From Pipra filicauda (lineage: Eukaryota; Chordata; Aves; Passeriformes; Pipridae), in the NCBI RefSeq assembly GCF_003945595.2, contig NW_024104898.1, forward strand, positions 124,001 to 188,000: a stretch of DNA of 64,000 nt, given 5' to 3'. The notes below the pieces were generated by a model. It searched no databases, was not told where the DNA came from, and was given only the letters and a program-made list of their open reading frames with translations. The translations under genes were made by a program, and so were the position numbers. Of this stretch, positions 15,701-30,700 are shown in pieces (the first letter of the stretch is position 1; the number at the start of each line of letters is the position of its first letter).

Positions 15701-18700
15701 TTGATTAGCAGTATTTTCTTTGAACTATGTGTCTTCTATGCAAACAGTGCTTGGAGACATTCAACATGGCTGCCACAACATTTTAAGAGCTGCTTAGGAA
15801 AAAGTTAAAAGCTGTCATCCTTCTAAATTTCCTAAGACTAAGAGCAGTGAAGCTTTTCTGAATACTTCACACAGAAAAAAGTCTGACCCCAATCAAAACA
15901 GGCCACTATTTCTTGGAAATATCTGTCGCCAGACCTGAAGCATCTAATCCAGCTGTGCTGAGGGAGCCTGCCAAAACATCCGTAGAAGATCTGGGAGCCG
16001 ACGCCAAATCAAGAGACATAAACAAGAATGACTGCCAGGAACAGCACGGCAAGATATTCTACACAGGGTAGAAGGCGCCAGCCTTACACTGATCAGACAC
16101 ACCAGCGCAGAAAACAACATAAAATTAAATCAAGTGTTTCTAGAGACATGGCTCAGGAGTCCAGTTCTTTGGTTGAAATATGTTAAGACAGGAAGCGAGC
16201 TAGACTAAGTGAAATAGGACATGTACTTGAGAGAAACAGTACTACATTTCAGCTAGCTCCTGAAAATTCAGAGGCAACAATGCAATTTACTGGTGAGGGA
16301 GTAAGTATTGATAAAGTCATAAAAAGTAACCCTCAACTGTGAGCAGCCTCACACTGCAATCTACTGGGTGTTAGCAAAACTACATCAAAACTACTGTTGA
16401 AAAAATGGTAGACTCAACTACACACTAGCTCCTTCTAAGCTCTTTGCTATTTAGTCTATTAAGACTCCAGCAGAAATAATCAGCCTTCCTATGCACACAA
16501 CAAAAAGGTAATCTCACAGTTACTAAAATAAAGGCCAAACATTAAACTACATTTGTTAGAAAACCATGACAATCAGTAAGTAATTTTCTACCTCACCCAC
16601 CACAAAATGACATGAAGTAGAGAATAACAATAATGCTTATGAAGCTGTTTATTTATATTAAAATTTGAAACCATTTGGTTGATGAAAGAAATGCTGAACA
16701 CACACTATAAAGAAGAGGAGCTCATAAAAGCATGTTTTTGAGAAAACCAATGGCACCTTCTCCTAAGGGCACTGCAAACATGGGAGTCCTCTGGGCCACA
16801 ATTTCATATTCTGTCCCATTACTCTTAACTTAGTTCATCTAACTGAGAAACATTTGGTATACTGCAAGCCCAGGACAGAAATGAAGGAATACAAGAATGA
16901 TTCCCTGCCCCCTCACACCGCATCAACCTTCTCCTAACTTGACAGAAATGTCTTCTTCCTACCTTGTAGGATCTCATTTACCAGCTCTGAGATCCCAGTG
17001 GAAAAAGCCAGCATTGCAACTGACTACGGCCTGACCTGGCTGACAGCTGATTTAGGAAAATGCTGGGAAAGAGAGCAGTGCTTCCAAGCTCAGCATGTTG
17101 CCATTCTTTGAAGTATCAAGCAAGAACACTTGCTGGGAGACATTTCCAGCAGAAATACAAGACTGTTTCTTCAGAAACCGGCAAATAAAACTGCTGTTTA
17201 AAACCACAAACTCATAAATAGCTGTCTCTAGGACACACCAGTCACAAGCATCACATTTACTTACAGAACCATTACACACCGGCACTGAAACTGTCCCACT
17301 GGATCACACCAGCTGACAGTAGCCTACTGACCTGAGTAACAAAGGCTAGTGCCATACACTGCAGAAAAACATACAACAAAAGACAGAAGACACCAATATG
17401 TAACCTGCTAATAAGAAGACAGGTGTTTTTTCCTAATCCTGACAGGGACTACTGCTCTAGACTTTAAATGTCATAATTTAGGTGGATTTTACAGATTAAA
17501 ACTGGGGAACATTTTCACTATCCATACGGGAGTTTAATTTTTGATTTTTTTTTTTTTAAATGTTACAAAGTTTCTCTGATAGCACACAGAAATGTATTAA
17601 CATAGTTTGATAATTTTTGATTGCCAATTTGTCTTGGTTATGAACACGAAGTACTAGAGATGTCTTTAAGTAACCAGGAATAGCTCCCTCAGTTTTGAAA
17701 TACAAGAAATCATCACAGAATATATGTAACTTAGAGTATATCTTTAACTGAACAAGAACATACTCTACTGTCTCTTATTGTGACTCTAAGCCTTGCAGTC
17801 ATGCCTCAAATGTAAGCCTTTCTATAGCAATAATCTGCAATCTCCATTATGCATACATTTGATATTTTTCTTGCTATATGATAGAAGATCAGTACCCAGT
17901 GCCTGGGCAAAAAGAGTATCTACCTAAAGCATTCCTTCAAGAACTCCCCAAAGAGGAAGCAAGTATACTGGAGCCCTGAGGCTACTGCTGGCCAGAAAAC
18001 TGGCTGCAGCTCCATATTAGCAGATGAATTGGTTCCTACAAGAAAGAGATGAACTGGATGGTCGAAGGCACGTCTTCTGCTAAAGATGAGTAAATCTAAA
18101 TGCTATACAACAGTGTTGCACAACCAATAGCATCCATTTTAAATTATCTAGCAGCAATATCCTATTCCCCATTTGCAAATGTGTATATTTTAAATATTAT
18201 TTCTACTAACACAAACTATTTGAGAGTTTTATTTTATTAATATTTTATTAAAGAGAAGCAGGAATTATCTGATAGGAAAATGGTATGTAAGCAATTATTG
18301 TTTTGCAGTAGTAACATAAACGTACTCTTTATTCAAGAATTTTAAATTACATTTTACTACTAAAAAAAATATAACTAAATTTGGCCTAAAATAAATTGGT
18401 TGAACAGAGATTTCTGAAAACATGATTAAAAAACCCAACTTGTTTGCCTCAAAGATTAGAATAACAGGAAAGTATAGGTAGGAATAAAGCAAACTGGGGA
18501 CTTCTACTGAAAATCCCCATGAACAAAAAAATAGAACTTGATCAACTGGTAAACACGAACATAGAATCATAGAATCAGCCAGGTTGGAAGGGACCTCTGA
18601 GATCATCAAGTCCAACCCTTGATCCAACACCACTGTGGTTACTAGACCATGGCATTAAGTGCCACATCCACTCTCATCTTAAAAACCTCCGGGGATGGAG

Positions 18701-21700
18701 AATACACCACTTCACTGGGCAGCCCACTCTAATGCTCGATTACCCTCTCTGTAAAGAATTTCTTCCTAATATCCAACCTAAACCTCCCCTGGCACAGCTT
18801 AAGACCATGCCCTCTTGTCTTACTGATAGTTGCCTGGGAAAAGAGGCCAACCCCCATCTAGCTACAACCTCCTTTCAGGGAGTTGTAGAGAGTGATGAGG
18901 TCTCCCCTGAGCCTCCTCTTCTCTAGGCTGAACAACCCCAGCTCCCTCAGCCTCTCCTCACAGGACTTGTGCTCGAGTCCCTTCACCAGCCTTGTTGCTC
19001 TTCTCTGGACCTGCTCCAGCACCTCAATGTCCTTCCTGAACTGAGGGGCCCAGAACTGAACACAGTACTCCAGGTGTGGCCTCACCAGCACTGAGTGTAG
19101 GTGAGTGTTTTGCAAACATGGGAGTGTTTGCATTACAGTGTAGAACAGTTCCTACTCATTTAATTACATAAAATAAACTAGATATACAACTTATCCACTG
19201 CCCTGGTCCTGCTGGCCACACTGTTCCTGATACAGGCCAGGATGCCATTGGCCTTCTTGGCCACCTGGTCACACTGCTGGCTCATGTTCAGCTTCCTGTC
19301 AATCCAAACTCCCAGGTCCCTTTCTGCCTGGCTGCTCTCCAGCCACTCTGTGTCCAGCCTGTAGCACTGCATGGGGTTGTTGTGGCCAAAGTGCAGGACC
19401 CAGCACTTGGGCCTTGTTGAACCTCATCCTGTTGGAATCAGACCATCTCTCCAGCTTGTCCCTCACACAATTAGTTTCCAGAAGATATTTCCGTAGAGTC
19501 TTTCATATTGAAAAGACAAAAAACTTAGCAAGATTAAAAACTAGTAATTACTAGACTGAAAACAGTTAAGATTTCAGTTGTCACATATTATTAAACAAAG
19601 CTAGTACTTTGAACAAAAAGGGAATACATGGTAATTCTGAGGTACAATCTATTCAGTTAGGTGGAATTTTACCAAGGAAAAAGTATTCTTTATTGACCAA
19701 CCATGGGTTCTATTAGCATGTTTTGTAGCAGTATAATGTTAGCTATTGTTCTTACTATAATGCAGACATTTAGACTACTGGTTTTATTTAGTATAATATT
19801 ATTTGTCAATTTGAGAACTGAGTATATACAGAAAAAATATTTCTTGTTTTTTTAAAATAAAGAAGAGAAATAAAGTATCTGTCTTCAGAATTTCTTCGTT
19901 ATGTGCTCATCACTAAAGCAGCATACCTTTCCTGTTTAAGTGCATATTCCAGCATTTTGATTCTTCTCACTAGATCCTTCTTCAGATTTTCCTGTCCCTT
20001 CCTTTCACCTTGAAGAAAGGCAATCTGGGCCTGCAAAAGAAAGGGTTCAGTTTAGAATCTGCTTCCTCAAAATCATTCAGCATAGCTCCTAGGTTTGTGT
20101 GTCTTCCCAAGTTATTTTAAAATTTATTTGTAGAGTTCAAAAGAAATCGGCTCACTGTGTTTCATAAACATTAAGTGCTTACACACAACACTGCAAAGAT
20201 AAGCCTTCTAAACTGCATGCTGGTTACAGATCAAAAACAACAAGGAAGAAAAAGATAAGAAATAAAACAATTTTGGTTTGTTTGACAGAGTTTATTTCCT
20301 CTCTTGGCTAAACATTCAATAAAGGATAAGGAATAAATAAAATAAGCAAACAAAAAGCCTTCAGCAGATAAAAGTATTTACCAACAATAAGCAGAAGATG
20401 ATGACAAAGTATTTCTGCTCACTAACTGATGTATGGTATAATTAGTGTATTGTGCTATAGATACATGTTAGCTACATGATACTAGTAAAAAAATGTAAAC
20501 CATGTTCAACTAAAAGAAAAATAAAACCCCATTTGTAATACAGTGTTAATTATGATACTAAAATAGGTTAAAGAAAGTTCTTCAGAAATACTGTTATTAA
20601 GACAGGAAAAAAAAAGGGAAAACAGGGAAAGGTATTTTGGTGAGGGAGACAAAGAGAGAAATGGTACAGAAGTAAATAAAGTCAAGTAGAAAATACACAG
20701 TTAACCTTTATCAACTTCCAGCACAGAGTAAGTATTTAGTTGCCTGTGAAAAGTCCTCCTTCAAATAAAAAGCTATGACAAATACAAGATCCTAATTCCT
20801 AATCCTAAAGGAAGAACTACCTGCTTTTGTACCTAATGCTCAAATCATGTCCCTTATAAGAGGCAAGTTCTTGTGCTTGCTCAATTCATGAATACACTTT
20901 TAGACAGAAATATCTACAGGCAGTCACCACTTCATGCCTCAGCCTCACCTGGCATTGCAAGCCACCTGCCATTTTCAGGATCAGAAGCTTTCTGTCACCT
21001 CTGAAGCAAAAAGTCTCCAAGCATCTCATCTGTCTCTTGAGAAGCATAAACAGGATAAAAGGCAACTGGTCTAGACCATCAGCTGTTGAACATGAAGACC
21101 AATAAGCCTTTCATTTATACAAATGCCCACTGAAGGTCTGTAAGTGTTTTCTGTAGGCACTGCACTCTATACCAATCTCTAGGGAAAGTCAGCGAGAAAT
21201 GAGCAGGAATATGTTATCCTCACAACCTTGCAAGCAGTCCCCAGATAGTTTAGTTAATGGAGACAGTCGTTTCTGAAGAATAATTTATCTGACTGCAGAT
21301 TTTTACTCCAAGGGGAGGAAAAACAGAACCTGTAAATGTCATTTTCTCTCCATCAACTATAAAGTGAATGCATACAACTAACTCGGTTGAATTTTGGAAA
21401 CCAGACAAGATGAATCTTACTCTAAAAGGCCACTTGTTGGTGGCCATCTATAGCAGCTGCTCTAAAATATGACACCAGCTGACATAATTTTATTGCTCAA
21501 GTACAGCCAGTAAACAGCTTGACAAACACCTGAAGAATCTTTAACTGCCAGTCACCAACTAGAGCAGCCAGTTTATGTCAAGTGAAAAACACTGGCTGTT
21601 CTCCAACAAAGTCAGTCTTCAACTTCAATAGGGGAAACACATCTGAATTAAAAAAAAAAAAAAAAAAAAGTCAACTGAATCAAAAGAAAGGCCTCTTGCT

Positions 21701-24700
21701 CTGGCATCAAGCTTTCTTTCCACTTAACACTTGAACTGGGATGAACAAAAAACTACAATTGAATTCTAATGTTCATTTTACACTCAGGTTTAAAGAAAGG
21801 CACAGAAGAAAGAAATGCTGGTGCTAGAGTCAGCATTTCCTCCCCTGAGGAATGTAACTGTGCAAGAAGCATGTCACCTCAACAAGGTCACCATCTGAAT
21901 AACAAGAGGAACGCCTCAAACACATATAACTCAGTTTGCAGTAACTGTGCAGACACCCAGATTCTCTCTCCCTGTCTCCAAATACGCCCAGCAGAACTAA
22001 ACATTCCCTTCTAATCAAAAAGTGAGAGAACATCAAAACACACTTTTCAAAACAGTAGAAGGTGATGTAAATATGTATTTGGCTGGAATGAGAAAGATCA
22101 TTCAATGCCATCAGGACACAAGCTGATATGATCTATGATGTGACCTGCTGTCTTCAAGCAATTCTAAGCAAGAATGAACTGAATGAACACACTGGAATAA
22201 AGCATTTTTTACCTGGCAGGTTGGCAAAGGACAGCCAGTAATGACCCTGCTCACGCACTGCTATACTACAAAGGTCAAACCAGCATTACCATGCTAACAA
22301 CTGAGGCTAAAGTCATCTTCCACTGGTAGCAGGTTGAACAAAATAAAAAATGCAACTTCTCAGTAGTTTTGACAGCTTACTTTTGTAAGAGGGAGAGACA
22401 TTAATGGATATGATTAAGAAAGAACATACAACACCACCTTCACGTGGACATCTTTTACTGTCAGTAGTACATCAGTGCTCTTACTGATGTCTTATAGCTT
22501 TTCTTTTTCTAGGACTTCCATGAAATCCTCGTGTTTCTTACTCAAAAAGCATGCAACAATAGAGTCGAATCTACAAGCCAAGTCTTCAGCCCCACACAAG
22601 CTTATTGCTAGGATGCTTCAGCGTTACTGAATATTTTACAGATAGGTAGTTTTACTGGTAAATCAAGGAGCAGAGAATAATTTTGCTCTCTCCTTGGAGG
22701 CTGCACAGTTTCTAGCATAGTTTGTTTATGCTTTTTTTCAGAGTAGCAGCCTTATGTCCAATACTCACTATTTTTGAGAAATTCTGGCTCTGAAAATGAG
22801 AATAGTTACAGTTCATATGTCTTAAGCAGACTTAATTCTTTAGAATGTTTTGCAATTAACTGAAAATGTGCAAAGGAATCTAAATGTTCATACCATAAAT
22901 GAAACATTTTGCAGTATAAATGAAAACTGAACGAGTACACTGAGTTTAAACAGCTAGAATAACAAATTATGACATCTAGCAGTGTTTTCTCAGTCTCTAG
23001 AACAAAACAGCGATAACTCCAGAATCACTATTTCAAATCAAAATACATAGACAACACCTGCCTAAATGTCTGTGCAAACATTTAATGTGTAAGAGGTTTG
23101 CGTTTAAATAGGGTGAAAAGTATAACTGAACTGAGCAACTACAGTTTTCTTATAATTCACACATAAATGACAGAATTTTATCAATAGTTTGAGACTCTAC
23201 AGGCCACTTCCCAGAGCTGCAGCTTTAGCACAAGTCAAACCTGAAGCCTGTGTTATACCTGAGTGAGCAGGAGAGAAAGGAGATGCACTTCTGCTTTGAG
23301 TGATCTGCAACACTGTTCTACACTTGCGTTTTGGCCACTCCTGGGAAGGTTTGCCAAAAATTTCAAGAATTTGCAAATATTCCCAACGAACAGGTTCTGT
23401 GACAACTGACCTTCTAACTAACGAGGTTAAAATGCATCAAGTTGTAAGCTAGTCATCACAAACCTCAAAATCGCCTACGGAGATCACGCACAACCTCATA
23501 TTGTTCCTTGCCTTATGGGTGGGGCGCATCTTCTCCATAAAGCACCCAGCCCCGCTGGCTCCGCAGCAAGGAATCAAGGCAGCATCCGCCTCCCATTTAT
23601 TCCAGACTAAGTGCTACAAGTTACTGTATTCCAGCTCAACCGTGAAATTAAAATCAAGAGAGTAGGAGAAAGTAAATAAAAAAAAAAACCCCACACAAAA
23701 CCAGAGAACACTGAGAAGAGAGATACCTGGCACGGCCTATTTCTGTTGCAACTGTAGAGTTCAGTATTTTTTTTCCCCATTTTATCTCACTGAAGTGTTT
23801 CATATTATCAACTGCAAGAAAACTTAGAAGTGGCATACACATCCAGTCTAAATTAATAGCACTGTAGCTACCTTAACTATTCCACTTCTTTATTGAGAGA
23901 TTTTAAAAATAACATTCGTTCTTACATTAAAAAAATTTCTCACAGGCAACAACACTGTTGTTTTAAGAAATTCCCCAAAAGACTCTAAAGTCACATTACT
24001 GTGAAGTAGACAAAAAGGTTTTAAGTAGCACTGGGTTAGAAACAACTTTTTTTTAAAATGCTGCTGACTTCTTAATACAGGCTTAGGAGGCATAGCAATA
24101 TAATCAGATAATGAAATTGCATCCATCCACTAAATGTTTAAAAATTTAAACTGAAATCTACACTTCCTAGAATCAGCAACCGCAACTACAATGATGTTAA
24201 AAAGTATCTTATATCTGGACACCTTTTTAGGCTGACACCTTGACACTACAAAACAGCATGAGATAAAGAATATTTATCTTTAACAGAAATTGTTTAAAAA
24301 TAAACATACTACAACTGCCAAACAACTGATGCATGTTTAATATCAACTTCTATCAGTTCTTGAATTTTACAGCTATTGCAAGTTCAAAAGCAATTTAACT
24401 TTTTTCATTCTTAACACTTAAGAGTTAACTTAACTTAAGGTTAAGAGTAAACCTCACTTCAAATTTATAGGCACTTGAAGGTCACTGGGCATCATCTGAC
24501 AAAGAGCCACAATTCTCTATATAATGCTTCCATAATTCAACAAGGTTTTCACAGGTCAAGGGAAAGAGAACACAGGAGGAAAAAAACTGTAAGAAAAGTA
24601 TTTAAAAAAATACGCAGACGGCTAAAATAACAAAATACATTACAGAGATTAATCAATCTGAAACAGTTGTGCTAACCAGTCTACCAAGATCTGCCAGAAG

Positions 24701-27700
24701 GGTTCTGTAGGCTGCCAGGGTACTCAGTATTTTAGATTGTAGTTGGCTCACTGAAGCACTGCATATTTAAGTATATTTGTAAATAAGTGTAGCATGCCCA
24801 GGGAGTGAGAAGAAAAGAGATAAAAAACAGGTACGGGGGAGGGGGGAAGGAAAACATCAGCGGTCTAGTACAACTAGCAAACAATTTTTCAGGCACCATA
24901 CTTAACACCGCAACGCACACCTACTAGCACTCTGTCAAGAGAGGCTAGGAAGCTTTCGTAAGGGCGTGTAGCCATTTAAGATAACACAAAAGTGAAGTGG
25001 GGTCACAGGCTGAAACAACCGACAGCATCAAGGCATATTTAACATCACCCCACACATAAGTACTTCATCCCATTTATTCCAAACACACTCATGCTGGACG
25101 ATAACACCTCATGGGACTAATACACAGCACAATCTGCTCCTGGCACGTTATTTTTGTTGGACTTCTCAGAGATGTCCTAAAACTGGCATCAGAGCTAAAC
25201 CCTGAAAAACCACCGAAAAGAGTTCAAAGATTTAGCTCACAGTAATAAAAGATGGTTGAAAATGCCATTTACTTACATTCTTCATCTCTTTGAAAACATT
25301 GTTTGAAAAGAAAATTCAGTAAGACTGAAAAACTCCTAATAAATGACCCAGAATAAAAAATTATTTCACAATTTATTTCTGGCAATACCTTGATTACTAA
25401 CATAAACATCTCAAAAACAGGAAGACTTGTCTTTCCATGGTTTGAAGTGTTTTACTAGGCAGATCTCAGAGAGTTAGTCTTTCTTCCATCCACTCTTCAG
25501 TGCTGCCTTTCACTGTTCTGGTAATTGCAAACATCAAAATAGTTTCTGAGTTAGCCAAGCAATGCATATTCGGCTTATTTAATCATTCTCCATAAGCGAA
25601 AATTCTCTCTAAACCTCCAATAATTTTTGTGGTACACCTACTTAAGCGGTGAGCATTAACTTTTTTTTTGACCCGAGAGCACACTGCATGTAGACTGATA
25701 TAAGCACAAAAAGAGTGCAACTTTTAAACGTGATGTTGTAATTCTATAGGCAACACTGAAATGACATGTCACAAAATAATCACATATTATGAGCTGGAGT
25801 CTAAATTGCAAATGCTCAAATTCCTTTCCACTTGCTGTACAAGAATGGCAGAAATGCAGCGACAGCAGTCAGCACCAGAGCTGATAAACAGACTCATGGC
25901 CCACATTTAAACTGAGACAATGGAAGTTCACAGGCTGAATGAATCACTTGGGGTATGGCAAGACAAGGGAGAACAAATCTGGAGGAGATTTTTAGATTTG
26001 GCTTCAGTAACAAAAAGAGTCGTGAACCAGACTTGACCACACAAGCATTTGCAGAGGCAATTGGCACACTCCTATTCCTCATACCTACATCCAGGATCAG
26101 CTACTCCTTGTATTCAAGCATGAATTGCTTGAACCACCCTGAACTGACTAGGACATCAAGTGAAACAGATACAAAAATAAATGAGTTTGTTCTCACCTCC
26201 TGTTTACAAGATTGGATATGAATATCATGCATGCCATTTTTGCTCTGATGCTTTTGCAATCCTGTCCTATGTGACTGCCCTAAAGGGAAACATATTCCTG
26301 GCTAAGAGCAGAAAAAATGCAGTCTTTCCACACTGCGATTTTTAATTTAACTTCTTTGTCGCTGGGCTATTTTCAATATATTCAATACTGGTGAGCATAT
26401 AGCAAACTCTTTTCAAATAGGAAAAGAACATCTTCTGGATGAATACATCTACAGGTCCATACAGTACAGGTCACTCAGATAAAGTGAACCTTTGTTTTCA
26501 CATTTCAGAGTATTTTTACTTCTAGTGTATTGTCTGCAAAGCTTGGATTAAGAGCATTCTGAAATGATTCAGAAGAGTTGTTTCAGGTATCTAAGCCATT
26601 CTCAGCATTTAAAAAGACAACAAAACAATCCTTAATCTACTTTAAAATCAGTTCTTGTCACTTTTTGGCTAAAAAACTTAGGAGGACTTGACAAGGCTTG
26701 GCAGCCTTGTGAAGCCAAATATGTGAGTAGGTTGCTGACCAATAGCTATTTTCTCAGAAAACTGTGTGCTGATAACAGTTTTAGTTAAGGCTTGGTATTT
26801 GTACAGTCTTAGTTCACTCAGCAATAAATTAAGATGAACCAAAAGTCTCTGGAGATACATGTGACCTTCCTTGGGGAATTTTACACAGCCTGTTCTAAAA
26901 TTAAACAAAGTTTCCCTGTCTACTGAAATGTCAATAAAGGCTAAGCTACATTTGCAACTTGTTGTTCAAACATTCCTGATGCAATAAAACTGACGAGTCA
27001 AGACTTTCAACAGAAAAAGAAGGGCTAAAATTTGAGTAGGCCACAGAAATACCAACTGAAATTATAAATGTACACTAGTAAAGACACGCGGGATATTTCA
27101 CCATATGCTAACCTGACACTGAAAACCAAAGCTCTCCATTTATTCCATTTTTGCTTAATTCAACAATTCTACAGCAAATCATGAAAAATATAAAATGCTC
27201 TGGTTTTTTTAAATGCAACTTTCTGTCAATATTTACTTTCCTAAATGACTTAGGCCCATTTAAGAAACATGTTTTCACTACACTTTAAATTATAGGTTTA
27301 ATAGATTTGAGAAGAATGGGAATATCTGATGCTAGGAAATAGTCAGATCATTCATGCAATTGAAAAAAAAAATAATCAAACAACTTTAAAAACCAGGTAC
27401 AAATGTGCAAAGAACCAGTCTCATCGGTTTGTATTTACATTCTGCTTCTACAAATTTCTATAATGCTCTTTCATCACTGAACATTTACTCCCACTAGTAT
27501 CCCAGCTCAAATAAAACAAGCCATGAGAGCTTATCAATGAGTATACTGGAATTAACTGGCAAACATCAATATAAGCAAAGAGAAGACCACAGAGGTTTCT
27601 CTCCTTTGCTTTACATGAATTTGGCAAATAGAAAGTTTGCTTTAAAAGTTTGCAAAAGAAAGGATATATGATAGTCACCAAGACCCATTTAGTACCATCT

Positions 27701-30700
27701 TTCCCAACTAAACACAGCTCAGTATTCTGACCATGGTTTATTTTCTTCCGTCTTTCTTTTGATTTATCTGACATAAATAAAACAATTAAGTTGAAATTAT
27801 TGCTTCTCTGGAGTGGAGAGGTATTTAACCAGAGTTTTTTGTAGTATCTGCCTTAAGAGAAAAAATTTTACAGAAGACTTCTACAGCACTTCTGCCAATT
27901 TATCTTTCACAGCGAATCTCAGAAATTTGACCCACATCATCATATTTGAAAATATTATACAGAACTTCTTCAAATTGTATTTTATCTTCTATTTTATTGG
28001 TTAAACCAAATCTTCAGGAGTTTTTAATTACCTTAATAAGTGATTTCACCAACTCACTGCTCATTACTTTTTCTGTGAAGAACAATTACAGATTACCCAG
28101 CTATCAGAATGATTTTTAACTAGAAACTTAATCCAACAAGAGGACTGTTATCTAAAAGCCAACAAACTGTAAATATCAACAATTTCTGAATCAAGTAACG
28201 AATGTCCTAAACCACACTATAAATAGCCACAGCCATCTGTCTGATTTGCCCCTTCTCCTCATTACTTTAACTTGTCTATCTCCAAGGACACAATCTTACC
28301 ATGTAACGTGCCTGGTTTCACTGTCTGCCTCTTGCAGGAGGAAAGCAGCAGCAAGGGGAAAGATCACCATCCGTGACCCCCACCCAGAGAGCTAACATTA
28401 CCAAATCTGACTTCCATATCCGATCTCAAGTGCTTATCTGTTATTTCCACCACATTCCTTCTATTACAGCTGTTTGCTATCATTTAACCACATTTTATCT
28501 CATTTCATTATCTCTTTCCCTATCGTTTGGGTAGTGTTTTCTTTTTCTTTTGGCACTGTCCTCCAAGGAATATTTTTAACAAAGTTGTGGAAACACAAGC
28601 ACATTGTATCCACCCATTCTCCCTAATTTCCTTGCAAACCTTTTCAAAGGAAAGCTTACCCAGGAAAAACAATTTTCTTGTAATGCTATCGGGTCCCACC
28701 ACTCCTATGCAGTCTACTACTCTAAAGAAACAGTTACTAGTTAGAAGAAATTAAAACGCAGTAGTGAAGAGGACAAAAGCTGGAAAATTCCCTGGCAGGA
28801 GGGGGGCTATACACGCAGTTACATACAGCATAGCAGTTTGTTGCAATTTAGACCACTTGCGAAACGCAGAGAAATGCCAAAATGTGCGAAACTGCATTTT
28901 TTGCCAGAAAAATGTTTGTCAGAAGGAAAACTTTCCACAGCAACATATGCATTGCTTGCAAAGACAAAATTTCTAGTCAAAACAAAAGCCATACACACAC
29001 ACACACACAAACACACACAGAGGCCTTCCAAGCTCATCCAGCCCTGAAGCAGCAGAGCTTGACAGTATTGTCACTTGCTGGGACAAGGACGGGCATCGGC
29101 AGCGCTTGGCTCTGTGGGGTCCCAGCCACAGGGACAGAGTCCTCATCGCTCTCCCCTGGGGGCAATGGCTAATTAAAAGGGAAATAACATCCACAACCAT
29201 CACTCACAACCAGTCAGAAGACGTATGGTTCAGGCAAGACACCAACATGGAAGGCAGCTCAACCGCTGCTTGCCTCAAGCAAAGATACGGATTTCAGCGC
29301 CCTGCATATGCATTTGATCAAACCCTTGGCTATTTTGGGATGGGCTTGTCCAACACATAATGACAACTCTGAAATGTTTCGGAAACACAGTCCAGAAAAA
29401 TGCAGAATGAAAAAAATCTAGAGTTTAAAACTCTTGCAGAACTGGAAACCCTTTCCTGTCAACTCTCCCAAGCAGCTGCTAGAAGAACCTAAGAAAAGGA
29501 AAATTAATAATTTCTGAAAGATATGAAAATAAATTATAATGCCATAAAGCACTGTTTGTGAACATTTAAATGAGGATTAATAACGTTAGTCTTTATTCTA
29601 GTTAATTACTTCACAGGGCATCATGAAAGTCTATTCTTAGGATAATTTTTCGATCTGCAGATGTCAAAGTACTGTAAACAGAAAGCAAGCACTAAAAGTG
29701 AAATATGTAATCAGCAGATAAGCATCTAGGGGAACCCTATATGAATCTATTTTCCTTCTTACTTGACATACACAGCTTACTAATGATGCTTGCATAGATA
29801 TAAATATTGAAGTCCTCTTTCACTCTGAATGAGGAAGATTATACAACAGAGGCAACAATAATTTCAAAAGGTTCAAGAAAAATAATTAGAAAATCAGAGT
29901 AAACATGAATACTTGCCAGGGAAAACAAAATATAGGCACTGATGGGAAGAAAAACTGATGGAGATGAAAGAAAGCTACCTCTAAGAAACTAGATGAATTG
30001 CCGGAAAAAATTATGGGATACTAAAGCCACCATACAAAATAGGTCCTTTGCCACACAGCCTCCCAAGAGAGTGGATAATCTAGCACTGGAACTTGCATTG
30101 GATAGAAGACTAGTAAAGTACAATGGGGAGCACTGCATGTTTATCTCAACAGAGAGAAACTGCCCAACCTCAAATTTCCATTATTCTGTTAAACATTTCC
30201 AAATATATAGACCAACAAAAGGCTTCAGAAGGAGCACAGGACATTTAATTAATGCTGCTCATCCTTCCTGTGTACATGTACAATTTCTAAAAGCCATCCT
30301 GTAGTTGCTGAACCTCTAACAAACCTCTCACATGGATCCAAGAACATTCATCTGCAAATGGTCACAGCAGACGTTTAATGCCTGATGCCTATAGAGAGAG
30401 CCAAGAATTTTGCACCTTCCTGAACATGACTCTGCAGTAGATAAATGCTGTTACAGCTCATGGCATTGCCAGCCACAGCTAATTATAACTTTATTGAGAT
30501 GTTTTGGCAAGAGTCAAAGGCATTCAAGCAAACAACTTGTGATGGGGTTATCTGTCACTGATAATGCATGACTTTGACAAATAGTTTAAATACTCCACTT
30601 CTTTCCTCTATCTCATCCATAACATCAAGCTTTTGAGGGATACCTGGGGAAGAAGGAATGGCATGCTAGCCTCTCTTGAAGGGAACTACAAATATGCAAA

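Larger units (their letters stand above)
11769..19926 (-). other. STRN: STRN intron 2
   Basis: This 8.2-kb intron carries the CR1 copy at 18560-19464 and a 20-bp tandem duplication at 13097-13136. A somewhat more GC-rich patch at about 15930-16090 resembles no repeat I know. The rest is AT-rich and unremarkable. The short open frames in it are not supported by family similarity. Confidence 0.85.

Noticed and set aside
18732..18926. Plus-strand open frame in CR1 copy 1, repeated at 51481-51837, as a possible host gene
   Set aside because: The same frame occurs in both CR1 copies because it is antisense CR1 sequence.
19092..19140. Splice-like ends (gtaggtgagt ... ttacag) around the foreign bases in CR1 copy 1, suggesting a retained mini-intron
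   Set aside because: Copy 2 lacks the gt side and the supposed intron would be only about 45 bp on the strand opposite the element. Coincidence is more likely.
24400..24450. Overlapping ttaactt/aagttaa motifs resembling a palindrome
   Set aside because: Imperfect and explained by local low complexity; no stem of convincing length.
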